From Adiantum capillus-veneris (Eukaryota; Streptophyta; Polypodiopsida; Polypodiales; Pteridaceae), in assembly GCA_014529385.2 (NCBI GenBank), contig CM043944.1, positions 69,552,895-69,616,894 on the forward strand: a stretch of 64,000 nt of DNA. Reading direction: 5' to 3'. Made by a program: the position numbers and the translations under genes. Below are positions 32,601-44,121 of this stretch, in pieces. Position 1 is the stretch's first letter. Each line of letters starts with the position of its first letter. Below the pieces are notes generated by a model. The model made no database searches, was not told the origin of the DNA, and was given only the letters and a program-made list of their open reading frames with translations.

Positions 32601-33686
32601 AAAGAAAGACTAACTATGTGTGGTGTGTGTTGTGAATGTTTGAAATACATTTATTTGATCGTATGCAGGATCTTGGATTTTCTTCATTCAGCCCATGTTG
32701 ATGGGGAAAAGAGCAATGAAGTGGCCTCTCTTTTGTTTGCGGATTTTCCAACAAAATTTAAAGTTGAAAATTTTTCAGAGAACGAGGTATGCATCCTTCA
32801 AAACCACAATGGACAGTCTATGATAGTTTTGGAACTTTAATTAAATTAACAATGCGTATTATGCAGGTCCCTCCATGGAATCAATTCTCTTGAAAATTAA
32901 GTAAGAAAGTGGCCGTAATAGCTTCAAAGTATGTGGCAGACAATGGGTGGTACATCACCCTAAGCTCCACTGATCACTTTGGCATTGTGTCTAGCCATGC
33001 CATCGAGATGGGATTCAAAATGATGCACACCATCCTTATTTTGATCCCCGATGGTTATGTGCGAAAGACCATTGAGATTAAGAGAGTAAGTAAATTTATT
33101 TGTTGATTGAAAAGCATGCTTGTAGTTTTCTTCAATTAGATCACATTCTACTTGTAATTTGTAGGTGGAAACACTATTGCTAGGATTGTTTTATCGTAAG
33201 GGTCAACGTCCTATCTACGATCGACAAGATGGAGAGAGCGTGGACAACAACTCTTTCGATGCCAAGTTCGGAATACTGGTGGAGCGCGTCGACGGAGAGT
33301 ACATTGGAGGACACGCTCTTAGAGGTGCCGCCGAGCGTAGCCTTGACTTCTTTCGGTAAGAATATATGCTTCCTACTATGCGTTATTGGACTATGTTACA
33401 TAAAGTAAAAATACGCATACTTTTTGCTTTTTTTAGCTGGCTTGTGCGGACATTTACTGCGGAGCACACCTACATTGTTGATATGTTTTTTGGATGTGGT
33501 GGCTTGGGCAATGTTTGCGTTGAGTTGTCTAGACACTGTCTCTGCATAGATAGTGATCCAGAGGTCTTCCATCAACATCTTTCACGCTTCAAGGCTCCAT
33601 GTGTACGTGCTATTTCAGCAGTTGATGCAGATAGCGATGAGAAGACTGATTGGCAACAATATGAGCTCGGATCACATTGCCCTTGA
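29671..33686 (+). CDS. ParB-like / amino-methyltransferase-like fusion gene, 14 exons, one internal stop
   Basis: Exons: 29671-29716, 29810-30454, 30535-30640, 30728-30935, 31034-31159, 31287-31429, 31513-31824, 31937-32142, 32236-32421, 32508-32586, 32669-32786, 32867-33085, 33165-33355, 33437-33686. All 13 introns are GT-AG, phases fit, and the total is 944 codons plus TGA. Residues about 125-230 resemble a ParB/sulfiredoxin-like domain: a PLCRL..NEAIRAV segment, then DGNHRLKTW (216-224). The C-terminal third resembles a beta-class N4/N6 amino-methyltransferase: a motif-IV-like ADFP (710-713) or VPPW (726-729), NGWYITLSS, and the AdoMet-type VDMFFGCGGLG (876-886) followed by LCIDSDPE. The middle 450 residues are unassigned, with a Lys-rich patch near 640-670. 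TGA 32891-32893 (codon 734) interrupts the frame, so this copy may be inactive. It may be a transferred or transposon-borne gene. Confidence 0.75.
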
Positions 33687-33944
33687 TTGACATCAACATT
33701 GGTATTATCTATTATTTTTTCTAGTTTGTGATTTTTATGGAACGACGTGTGACCATGGTGTTTGGGTGCCACTTTTTTGGTATTACTGAAGACATGTTGT
33801 TGGTGTTGATCGTCCTTATCAATTCAGCCATGATTTCATATTTATTATACTAGATAGAAGTTTGTTGAGAGCTTTGGATTTACCAAAGTAATATACCAAC
33901 ATATTCTTTTTTGCTTATGTAATTTCTTCTTCCCGTGAGCATTC

Positions 33945-34400
33945 ACTGCTGCACGGAAGCAAGTATGGAATGGGAATTTTTATAGTTTGAATTTTCATAC
34001 CGTTATGCTACCGAAATTTTGATTGCTTATCAATATCATCATGCTTTTGTTCATGTTTGAAAACATAATCATGATTTCACGTATACAGAAAAGTTAGTCA
34101 AGCTTCACGGAAGCAAGTATGGAATGGAAAAAAATTTTGTTTGTATTTTCGCGCCGTTATGGTGTCGAAATTTTGTGTGAATATAATCATGCTTTTTGTT
34201 CATGTTTAGAAACATAATCATGGTTTCATGTATACACAAAAGTAAGGCAAGCTTCACGGAAGCAAGTATAGAATAGGAAAGCTTAACAAAAGTTAGGCAA
34301 GCTTTCACAGAAGCAAGTATGGAATGGTTTTATTTTTATTTTTCACGTTGTTATGCTGTCAAAATTTCATTTGCTTGTCAGTATTTCTTTACACTGTCGG
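33945..34400 (+). repeat. Downstream tandem copies of the gene-flanking repeat
   Basis: Three diverged units of about 150 bp. Each has CACGGAAGCAAGTATGGAATGG or a variant (33952, 34106, 34255/34306), a T-rich stretch, then CCGTTATGCTACCGAAATTT or a variant (34000-34020, 34153-34173, 34345-34366) and a TCATGCTTTTTGTTCATGTT phrase. They match the 85-bp repeat upstream of the ParB-methyltransferase gene and probably include its 3' untranslated region. Confidence 0.75.
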
Positions 34401-35222
34401 TCTAAGAATATCTATAGTCTTATAATATTTATATTATATATATAATATCTTTTTATTTATTTATTTATATGTGTGTGTTTATGTACGTAAGGAGATCTTC
34501 AACTCGGTAAAGTGTTTTTAAGTACTTGTTTATACAATATATATAGTTATTTATACGTGTGTGTTTATGTACGTATGCAGTTCTTCAACTCAGTAAAGTG
34601 TTCTTAATTACTATTTTATATGCAAGAGTCTATGCGTGTTTTTTACTTTGAGGTCTTCGCCCAAACAAGTACAACCATCAATATTTTTTAGATTCCTAGT
34701 TTCAAATTGTCTTATTAGGCATTCATCCTTGTTTGCAACAACACCTACATGGACAGGAAAGTATATTCTACTAAAAGTAGGGTAAATACTAAAGACATGC
34801 TCATATATAAAAAACTCACATAGATTTTCTTTACATTTTTGGCTTTCAAACAGCTTGTAGTTACATTTGACGGTTTAGTTTAGCTACAAGATATCAACAA
34901 TACCCTAAATTATGACAGATCTTGAAGATGTGTTAGTAGACCAGGCCGATTAAAAGTATCACAGCTACTTCAATAATAATAAGTCAGACAGAGACATATG
35001 AATTATTCTCACCAAGGCACTGAAGAGTGGAACACCATCATATAGTTAAAATAAGCATCATATAATTAAAATAAGTTGTTTACATGATTACGTAGGGAAT
35101 CAAACCTACACACACACACACACACACACAGTACAACTTGCATCACACTAGTACAATTTATCATGTGCTAGTGCATATTTATTTAACTATATTATTTAGT
35201 GCATAATTATTTAAATCTTGCC
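34401..35222. other. AT-rich intergenic DNA
   Basis: No gene recognised. It holds a near-duplicate of a TTTATACGTGTGTGTTTATGTACG phrase (about 34468-34490 and 34548-34576) and a (CA)n run near 35110-35130. Confidence 0.5.
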
Positions 35223-35579
35223 TCAATCTTCTACCACATTAGAGCCAGAGATGTCGACCAGGTTGATTGTGCGTTTGCAGACAAGCAAATGGTCAATCTC
35301 CGCCTGTAAAGCGGCCCTTCGAGAGCTATCTATGTACCCCCATGTCTCCCACTTGCCCAGATCTTCTTGCATTGTCTCAAAGCCATCATTGAGTTCCTGG
35401 TCTCCGGTGTTGCGAGCGCGATTAAGGTGGTTGAACATCCGGATCGCCTTGTTTGTGTCACGCTCTCTTTGTGTAAACGTCTTCTTTTCTTCAAGGGGTG
35501 CGTTGGGGGGGAGTTTGTGAAGATCTTCATGGATTTTTACAACTACCTCATTACCAGTACTAGCATATCCTATAGGCAT
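35223..35579 (-). CDS. Hypothetical protein, 118 residues
   Basis: An open frame from ATG 35579 to the stop at 35225-35223. The composition is protein-like: charged, with amphipathic helices (ERDTNKAIRMFNHLNRAR, SSRRAALQAEIDHLLVCKR) and no low complexity. It is far longer than chance frames nearby. I recognise no family. It lies about 1.5 kb downstream of the ParB-methyltransferase gene on the opposite strand and could be one exon of a gene or a piece of a transposable element. Confidence 0.4.
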   Translation of the reverse strand: MPIGYASTGNEVVVKIHEDLHKLPPNAPLEEKKTFTQRERDTNKAIRMFNHLNRARNTGDQELNDGFETMQEDLGKWETWGYIDSSRRAALQAEIDHLLVCKRTINLVDISGSNVVED

Positions 35580-36115
35580 TGTATAAGTACAGGGAAAATG
35601 AAAAAATCTCTCTTGATTAGCACCTCTGATTCACTTGTGCAGCATATGGTGCTTGCCTTGTAACATTTATGTAGGCTAAAGCACCATGCTCTCAAAAAGC
35701 ATTGATAGTGATGGAAGAGTGGCATGTGTTAGTGACATGAGGGGTCCCACGCAACATATGCTAACTGCTAAATTGGAGCGTGCAATAATATATGCATGAT
35801 TTGTCAATATGAATATTATAATCGTCTACTACTCCACCACTAACTTTTAAAGTGGGGTGTGCAATAAAATATGCATGATTTGTCACTACGATTATTATTC
35901 CCCTATAAGATTTATAAGCATCTAAAAGTGCAATGAGTAGACAACACTAACTGCCTCTCTAAGGGCTCAGGAAACACTATGATTATTATTCTTCTATGAA
36001 TACTATAGGCATATAATAGTGCAATGAGTAACCACCACAAACTGCCTCTCTAAGGGCTCGGAAAACATTATTTGTGGACCCGGCTTTGGAACCTTTTCAC
36101 ACGCATATGAACAGG

Positions 36116-36120
<5 letters not shown>

Positions 36121-36208
<88 letters not shown>

Positions 36209-36228
36209 TCACACACACACACACACGT
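36121..36228. repeat. (TC)n-(AC)n compound microsatellite
   Basis: About 33 TC units followed by CA units with two CT interruptions. Confidence 0.97.
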
Positions 36229-36457
36229 GAGTAGAAAACGTGCACACAACCTCCTTCTTCACAACAAAACTCCACTTTCATCTCAATTAAAATGTGGGAT
36301 ATTTATAAAATATATAAATTAAACCAACACATAAACAATTCTATACCAAGATACTAAATGAAATAATTTGAACCGGCTTGAGAACCTTCTTGCCCAAACT
36401 TGAGCCGGACTTTTTTCATTTTGAACCTATCTTTCCTCTCTCCCCCTCATCTCCCAC

Positions 36458-36503
<46 letters not shown>

Positions 36504-36757
36504 ATGTGAGTAGAAAACGTGCACACAACCTCCTTCTTCACAACAAAACTCCACTTTTACTTAACTCCACTTTCATCTCAATTAAAATGTAGGATATTTA
36601 TAAAATATATACATTAAACCAACACATAAACAATTCTATACCAAGTTACTAAATGAAATAATTTGAACCGGCTTGAGAACCTTCTTGCCCAAACTTTAGC
36701 CGGACTTTTTTCATTTTGAACCTATCTTTCCTCTCTCCCCCTCATCTCCCACTCTCA
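36229..36757 (+). repeat. Tandem duplication, 279-bp period
   Basis: Two copies start at the word GTAGAAAACG (36231 and 36510). Each runs through AACCGGCTTGAGAACC to a CTCATCTCCCACTCTC pyrimidine stretch and a TC microsatellite. The second copy has a 17-bp internal insertion or duplication around ACTCCACTTTTACTTAACT. Confidence 0.9.

Positions 36758-36762
<5 letters not shown>

Positions 36763-36838
<76 letters not shown>
36763..36838. repeat. (CT)n microsatellite
   Basis: About 38 uninterrupted CT units. Confidence 0.97.
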
Positions 36839-36841
<3 letters not shown>

Positions 36842-37491
36842 GTCGGTACTCTCACACCCCGATCCTATCTCTATTTCACAAGTATGTTTTTCTCTCTCCG
36901 TCTAATCCTTCTTCTCTCTCCTTCCCTCGGTACTTATTTAACATACCACAACGCCACCTTAGAGAGCATACATATGAGTGGAATCCATGCTTCTATAAAC
37001 TCGAAAAAGCATCACCTGTAGCAAAAAAACACGAATTGATTAACTCGCAAATAAAATTAACCCGTTTCCCTACATGTGTAAGCGGATGGTGTTATGTAGA
37101 GACCTCCAACATGTACATGTACCTTGCTACTAGCTAACTAGTCCGCTGCTTGATTTTGTTCTCTTGTGACATGCTTAAATTGGACCTCTTCAAAAAACTT
37201 CAATAGATTACTAATGGAAAGAAATTAATGCTTAATGAAATCTCTCTTTACTTTCCATTGACCTAAAAGCTACTTCATAACAAGAAAAGCATCAACTTTG
37301 ACCACCAGCTTGGATATGCCAAACTATGCACACTACTTTAGATGCAAATGAAGAGTAAGGTACTTTGCCTCATTGTTGGTGTGGACATCTTCAACGTCGT
37401 AAGATTTTGAAAAGATGACTTTGCCATGTTGGTCCTTTATCACTACACCACCTCCTATCCTTTGTACCACTCTTTGATAGGCTCCATCAAA

Positions 37492-37821
37492 TCACATAGT
37501 AAAAGCACCTTCTAGATCTGGTTCCTCTTTAGCTTCTTCTTGAAGCATCCTTTGATAAACCGTGAAATCAACCCCCCTATTGATTATAATATCTGCTAAG
37601 TGAGATCGTCTCGTATGATCAATATTGAATTCAAACCCAAACTCCTGAAGCTCTAGAACCCACCTCATAATGCGCTCTTCTAGCTTCAGATGCAACACCA
37701 CCTCAAGAAGCAAATTATTAGATGTCAGAACGTAGAATTTATGCACACTATGATGCACTTTGAAATTCTCACAAGAAAAGACCAACGCCATCACCCACTC
37801 CTCCAATTCGGTATAGGTCAT
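37492..37821 (-). pseudogene. RNase H fragment of the decayed gypsy element
   Basis: The 109-residue frame contains ELEEWVMALVFSCENFKVH, HSVHKFYVLTSNNLLLEV, RIMRWVLELQEFGFEFNI and DHTRRSHLADIIINR, which align to the Ty3 RNase H block ending H.PG..N..AD.LSR. It is followed by stops. Confidence 0.7.
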
Positions 37822-38800
37822 ATCCCTGAGACTTATTATCCGTCTTTTGAAGTAGATGGGTTTGTAGCTCCTTCCTACCTTCTACAATAGCACCATACCA
37901 ATAGCTACCATACTAACCATCATATCAATAAAGAAACCATCTTTAAAATTTGGACGACACACAACTAGCAACTGACATAGGATCCCTTCACCCTATCAAA
38001 AACTACCTGTGATTATGGATCCCACTCAAAACCATGCACATGTTGAGCTTCTTTTTTGAAAGGATAAATGTACTATGATAGCAATAAAAAAATTGTGACA
38101 AATAATTTAGCTTATGAACAAACTAAGCCAAACCTTGAGCATTTGATGAAAAATCCAATAACTCGAATGCTTTCATCTTCTCTAGAGCTATATCAACCGA
38201 TATCGTCCATAAACATCCTGATAAACCTACCCAAATATGGACCAAATACTGTGTTCATACAATCTTGAAAGGTAGCATAGACATTCACTAAATCAAGCGG
38301 CATTCTATGGTAATAAAAACATCCCCAAGGAGAAATGAAATTCATATTCAACTGGTCCTCAAGTGCAATACCTAGCTAGAAGTATCCTGAAAACCTATCC
38401 ATAATCGAGTACCTTTCATGACCTCCCACCTGTTTCAAAATTTTGTCATGAATTGTAAAAGGGTAGTGCCTCCTCCTGGTAGCCAAAACACACTCTCCAT
38501 TTCCAATTCTTGCTAGGAGTCATAGCTATTGGAGACACCCTTTTGGACTCCTTTACGAGATAAATGATACTTGCATCTAGCATTTTTTTAATTTCCTGCC
38601 ATAACGACTCCTTTTGAATTTATCGCAGCCTTCTTAGCTTTTTTTCTTTTGACTTGTAATCCTCTTTAAGTATGATATTTTTCTTTACTCCCTTATCTCC
38701 CTGCAAATCCTTATACTCCATCACAAACAAACTGGGATAAGAAGCACCAAGCTAGAAATAGATTTCTTTCTCCTTCTTGGACATGTCCTCACTCAACAAA
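37822..38800 (-). pseudogene. Reverse transcriptase remnant of the decayed gypsy element
   Basis: Around 38278-38195 the minus strand reads YATFQDCMNTVFGPYLGRF followed by IRMFMDDI, the conserved RT core with the FMDD catalytic box. Other RT blocks are present only as short pieces between stops. Confidence 0.65.
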
Positions 38801-38857
38801 GAACATATCCACCACTTGTTTTTCATCTATACCATGCACATAGGGTTGCATAGCCTT

Positions 38858-39400
38858 CTATGCAGGGGGGTCCTCTATAGTGAAACTGAACAAATCAACA
38901 TCGATCTTCATCATATCATCATCACTATCCTCTTCCCCTATAGTGTTGATGTAACCCTCATCATACGTTGTCCCAGTCTCATACTCATAGATTGTTCTCA
39001 AATCCCTTTCATCTCTCGCTCCCATAGCATGACACCGGCTCTCTTTAATTTTCAAGTCTAGTACTACTTGCCTTCCTTTCTCTTTATCATGCAAGGTAAA
39101 AAACTTGATCTCCCAATCTTTATTAGCCCCTATTTCCAATAGACATGGACTCCTCAAGATGATAGGGTAGGCATTTTCACATTCCTTCATCACAAAAATG
39201 TCAATCAAACACTCTATTCCCATTACCTTCACCCTTACATCCTGAGCCACACCTAAACACATGGCCTTGGCATGGCTGGCCATTCTTATATGCACCTTTG
39301 ACTTTGCTGCCACTTTAAAACCTACATCTATCAAAAAAAATTCCCTCATGACATAAACCTAGGCTCCTCTATCTATGTATGCCTGCACTTGCATTTTATT
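38858..39400 (-). pseudogene. Retropepsin remnant of the decayed gypsy element
   Basis: The 163-residue frame includes VKVMGIECLIDIFVM and AYPIILRSPCLLEIGA, corresponding to the flap and the ILGRPWL block of retroviral-type proteases. Upstream, near 39370-39385, the expected catalytic D-S/T-G-A appears as DRGA followed by a stop, so the active site is lost. Confidence 0.65.
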
Positions 39401-39949
39401 TTCAATGACTGCCTCCACAAGAGGAAGAACATTTGTAGGAATCCCTCAAGGCCATATTTTGCACCGCATGTGCATTTTGTTTGGCCCTTGGTATCATTTT
39501 GCTAATGCTAGTAAACCACTATTGCCTTAGATTTGGATTCAGCACCAACAGTTGTTCGAATGTGATATTGGATCTTTGACTTTGAACATCGTTTCCTAAG
39601 TCATATTCTAGATGACCAAGTCCAAGTTGCAAGTGTGCTTGCTTGATTTTGCGATGCCTCCTCCTTTTTCTAGTTTCATGCTACTCTTTTCCCTCATATA
39701 CCTTCTCTTTACCCTTAGGAACCCTAGTTTCCCACTTGGTTTTTGTTTTCCTTAGCCCTTGCTCTCTTGTTGGCCAAAACATCCACTTCCTACTTATCCA
39801 TCCAGATAATATTCACCCTTGGGACTTCACCACTATTTGGCAGGGCAAGCTACACTGGACTCTTGACTACCTGCTCCCTATAGCCATTGATTTGTCATTG
39901 ATCTCTCCCTCTACCAAACAATGGGTAAATACCACCTCTTTTCCTCAAT

Positions 39950-40621
39950 GGTTGGGCGCAATCCCGAGTGCAGTGACTCTCTTTACCACAATTGTATCAC
40001 CTACCCGACAATGGTCTTGCCCTACCTCTTCCTCTCTTGGTTGTCCCTTGTCCATCACACTTAACCGCATCTCTTACATTTGCACCGATAGATCCTAGAT
40101 CGTGTACCCACTAGTGCAAAATAGTAGACATATCCCTATTCCCCTAAAATTATACTTAGATTGTTTCTTGAGGACTTTGCGATTGAACAAGTGAAATCAT
40201 TTCATAGCTCGTCTACACCCTGTTCTATCTTCTTCTTAATCTTCCTAATTTTTTATCATGCAAACGCCATTGCCTCATTGTAGTTTTTTGGGCCTTCATA
40301 GTACACTTTCTTTTGTACTTTAGGATGCAAGCACACCATAAATGTATTCAATTTGAAATACTTGCCATTGGCTAATTGCATAGCCGCTGTAAGCTCTACC
40401 CAACATGCTTCGAAGCGATCCAAAAATAGATCAAACTCTTCACTTGCATAATATTTTAAAAACTTTAGCTTCATATACATCTCAACTTGGGACACTTGCC
40501 TACAGAATTCACACAAAGAACTTGTCCGTAGAGTTGGCCATGCCTTTCTCGGTTCCTCTTCCAGAGCTTTATTGCACATCACCAACAAAAAAATTAACAT
40601 TTTTCTATCCTCATTTGGCAT
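39950..40621 (-). pseudogene. Gag remnant with zinc knuckle
   Basis: The frame 40621-40256 carries gag-like blocks (KLKFLKYYASEEFDLFLDRFE split by drift, then FKLNTFMVCLHPKVQKKV). Near 40003-39955 the minus strand reads YNCGKESHCTRDCA, a zinc knuckle whose first Cys codon is replaced by TGA. Confidence 0.65.
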
Positions 40622-41117
40622 TCACAAAGACAACATGTATGGCTCAAAATCTACAAGTCATTCATCTCAATTCTCTTAGCTTGTGAAAGTAGATCGTGGC
40701 TTCATTTCATTGTGCTTCCCAATGCAAAAAACCAATTATTCACATCAACCAAGGAGAAATCACTTCACCACCTCCATGGGGGCACCAAATGATGGAGAGG
40801 GGGAATGGGGAATAGGCCCAACACACACAGAATTGTCTCTTTATGGCACAGGGTATTCACAACACCCTTGTCCTCTCGAAAAACATCTTCAAAAAACACT
40901 TCTCCACTAGTAGCAGACCATTGCTTTCACACCGCTCAACTCACATACACTTTGCAAAACCACAACTCGGTTTGTACACTCTGCATGAATTGTTTTTTTT
41001 CTTTCTCCACATTCAACAAATCTCCTTCTCTCTCTTTGCAACAAGACACCACCACTTGAGGGGGGCACACTTGCCTACACACAATTGACATTGAAGACAA
41101 GCACACAAGAGAAGAAG

Positions 41118-41122
41118 AATAG
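41118..41122. repeat. Target-site duplication AATAG (left)
   Basis: AATAG directly precedes the LTR at 41123 and recurs directly after the other LTR at 46462-46466. Confidence 0.88.
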
Positions 41123-41296
41123 TATAAGACCGAGGGGGGACTGAAATTCCAGATCCTCCTCCAAGCCAACCTATTATAGGAGAGCCCATGGCCCTTTGCC
41201 TAAAACGGATCCCCTGTCCACACCTTCAGTCCAGCCCTTGGCCTAAGTCCTTGACTCCCCTAGGTCGGGCCCTGTCCTCTAGCCCTTGGCTTGACA
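41123..41296 (-). repeat. 3' LTR of the LARD-like element
   Basis: 174 bp. It shares blocks such as AACCTATTATAGGAGAG and CTTGACTCCCCTAGGTCGGG with the right copy. It differs by scattered substitutions and small indels, so it is clearly older than the intact gypsy insertion. Confidence 0.88.
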
Positions 41297-44064
41297 TTAC
41301 TCCCCACTTGGAGAAGCGTTTTTGTCCCTCAAAAACACAAGTGGTATTATCTACGTAAGAACGTGGATGTTTTCCTTGTTGGCATCCATACACAGGCCAC
41401 CAACTGACACTTGGTGCAGTGAGGAGGTTCAATGAAACCAAGAGCAAGATCTTGGTTTTCAACATTGTTGTCCTATTGCAACCACTTGTATCTAAATGGT
41501 AATTCAATTTAAAAATCACTTGAGTACTTTTCAAGGAGTAACCACAACTAAGAGGTGTCAAAAGGCATAATTAGTTTTCAAACATTCTGAAGGTACTAGA
41601 ATAATGCAAGAAAACCTAGGTGCAACTTTCCATGAAGTTGTGAGTGAGATTTCCAACTCGCGTGAGTATCGTGAAAAGCTCATAGCTACTAAGGGATACA
41701 AAAGGGAGTATCCTCATGTCAGACTTCTGAACATTTTGGAACACACAGAACGACATGTTCACTCCTAATGTAGGTTACATGCCAACATACTTTGTTAGCA
41801 GACCCACTCAGTCCATGAATTATGAAACTATTGACATGGTACACAACCCCACCACAACAAGTGTTCAAAGTTGAAAACCTAACCTAAGCAAATTCTAGAA
41901 TAAGGAGAGAATCTCCCATTCAAAATGAGTTGTGCTAATGTATACGCTTAGCATATCCTTTAGCAAAGAATACACGTAAGTTTCCCATCCAATGCAAGAT
42001 GAATAACAGTAGTAAGAGTGAGGTACTTTCCCCCAACCAATTACAGATAAACTTCCTAGCTGACTGGTAAACGGGGTTCACCATATTGTACAACCTTGCT
42101 AGGGAATCAACAATGTCCTGAATAACCATCTTGGTTATCTTGGAAGATCCACGAGCACTCAAACCGAGCCATGACCTCTATTGGTGATTGGTAGACCCAA
42201 AAGCAATCTCCTAGATATACTTCACAGAGAGTCCAAAATGCTGCATAAGCAACTGATGTGATGAATATGCATGCCGCTCCAAATTAGCCTTTGCTAAACA
42301 CTAGGGCCCATAACACCTAATGTGCATGCATTTAGCAAAAAACAGATCCAAACGTGTGTACTGATGGTCATCTTTGCCAATACTTATGGAAAATGTGATG
42401 CTGGTAGCACACATTAAAGAGGAATGTAAATAGTTCGGAAAAGAAACTAAATACTGTCTGTTGCAATCATTTGCAAGCCTTGCTGAAATGTTTGAACCAT
42501 AATAGAAGGTGAAACATTAATCACTTCTAGGGACAAACAATGAAACTTTTTCATTAGCAACTCAGAGCCTTGCTATATGTATAAACAACCATCAGTAATG
42601 TTGTTTAGCAGTACTTGTACCTACACAAGTCATTCTAAGTATCCGAAAATTTTTGGCCACCGAAATTGCTCATGATATGTCGTGCTGAAAATTGTCTAGA
42701 ACACAAATTTGACCAGCACCTAGGGACTTTTTCGTGACACATACTTGAAATAGGGGCGCCAGTGCCAGTCCCAGAGACTCATATTCTCCACATGTGGAAT
42801 ATGTCTCATGGAAGAATGTCTGGAAAAAGAACATCCTTCAAGTACAATATGTACTTGTGTGTGGGAGGTAATTGCAAACACTCTACAAAAAGAGGGAGAG
42901 GGACCCTCATTAGCCTTGCTCCACACTGGCTAAACCAAACTCCTTGAGTTCCTAGACCATGTTGCATCCGATGTGACAACATGTGCCAAATAAACCCTAC
43001 AAATGGGTCATAACTACGTAAGGTAGAAACTTATTTTGGACACCATGGCCCAAAAATCTTGGCTCTTACATGACCTTGTCATCTCTCTAAAGAGAAAAAA
43101 TGGATGACAACATAGTTTATACATCATATGTAGAAAAAGCAAACCAAAAAACATAAAACCAAATCAGATGCGTACCTGGAGGGGAGCATAGTGCTCACTT
43201 ATTTGCAGGCATCTATCAGAGTTCCCACCTGCAAAAGCCTAGGAACACTAATTGAAAATTAGTTAAGTGCAAGTAGTATTGCACATGTAACCGTGGGTGT
43301 TGCCTTTGCAAACCAGACCCCTTGGGTAAAATCAGCATTGTCAAACCCCTGGGTTAAACGTTGTAGGAAAACGGCTCTTCAACTAGCATGCAATAGTATC
43401 TTAATTCAACTTTGTAAGTTGAAATTATCCACGAGGCCTTAGCAGTTGATGGATTGCTTTCCTTGAAATTGCAAGAGTGAATATTCCAAGAATGGACCAT
43501 CACATTTTAATAAGTGATTTCAAAACACAAGCTACGTCTTACCCCAAAACTGGACTCATATAGACACTCGTAGTGCTAGAGATAACATAGGAGATCCACG
43601 AAAATTGGAATCGTATTCACAACTATATCTTTTTCGGACCCAAAACTCCATAATCTTGGGTCTTTGTGAACAGCCATGATGTCTGAAATGCTAGCATCAT
43701 CTATACACCTAGTAGAGATAAGCCCTTACGAGTTTAAGACGTTTAAGAACTCAACTGGATTTTTGCACTCAAAGTGTGTAGTGCCAAAATATTGCCCAAA
43801 AAAACAGTAATGGCAAGACGCTTGCTTATTCATAATAATCGATGGGTACTTAACTGGATTGAAGTGTTCGATCTCGAAATCAATCACTGATAGGATACAA
43901 AAAAATGGCTCTCAGCCATGGCAACTCTCTTAGACATTCCAACACTCTTAGCCATGCCAAAAAAAGTGTCAATAGATGGCGCCTAGCCCTTCCTGTTATA
44001 CTGTATTAACATAAAAAGATTGCAATAAAATCATGCCTAGTTTCACCTTTCCCACATAAAAGGT

Positions 44065-44121
<57 letters not shown>

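Larger units (their letters stand above)
35580..37490. other. Repeat-rich intergenic DNA
   Basis: No gene. Includes two diverged copies of a unit with TGCAATAAAATATGCATGATTTGTCA (about 35780 and 35850), two copies of a unit ending AACTGCCTCTCTAAGGGCTC (35880-36065), two large (TC)n blocks and a tandem duplication listed separately. Confidence 0.6.
37492..40800 (-). mobile_element. Decayed Ty3/gypsy retrotransposon
   Basis: Minus-strand gag, zinc knuckle, protease, RT and RNase H remnants follow one another in the right order from 40621 to 37492, with many stops and frameshifts. At the 5' side (40770-40790) the minus strand reads ATTTGGTGCCCCCATGG, resembling a primer site directly after a 5' LTR. 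No integrase was recognised left of 37492 and no 3' LTR was found, so the 3' end is deleted or too decayed. The relation to the intact gypsy element is distant. Confidence 0.8.

Noticed and set aside
28401-34400. Helitron carrying the ParB-methyltransferase gene
   Set aside because: Hairpins exist upstream, but no Rep/helicase domain, no 5' TC and no hairpin followed by CTRR end could be placed at the right side.
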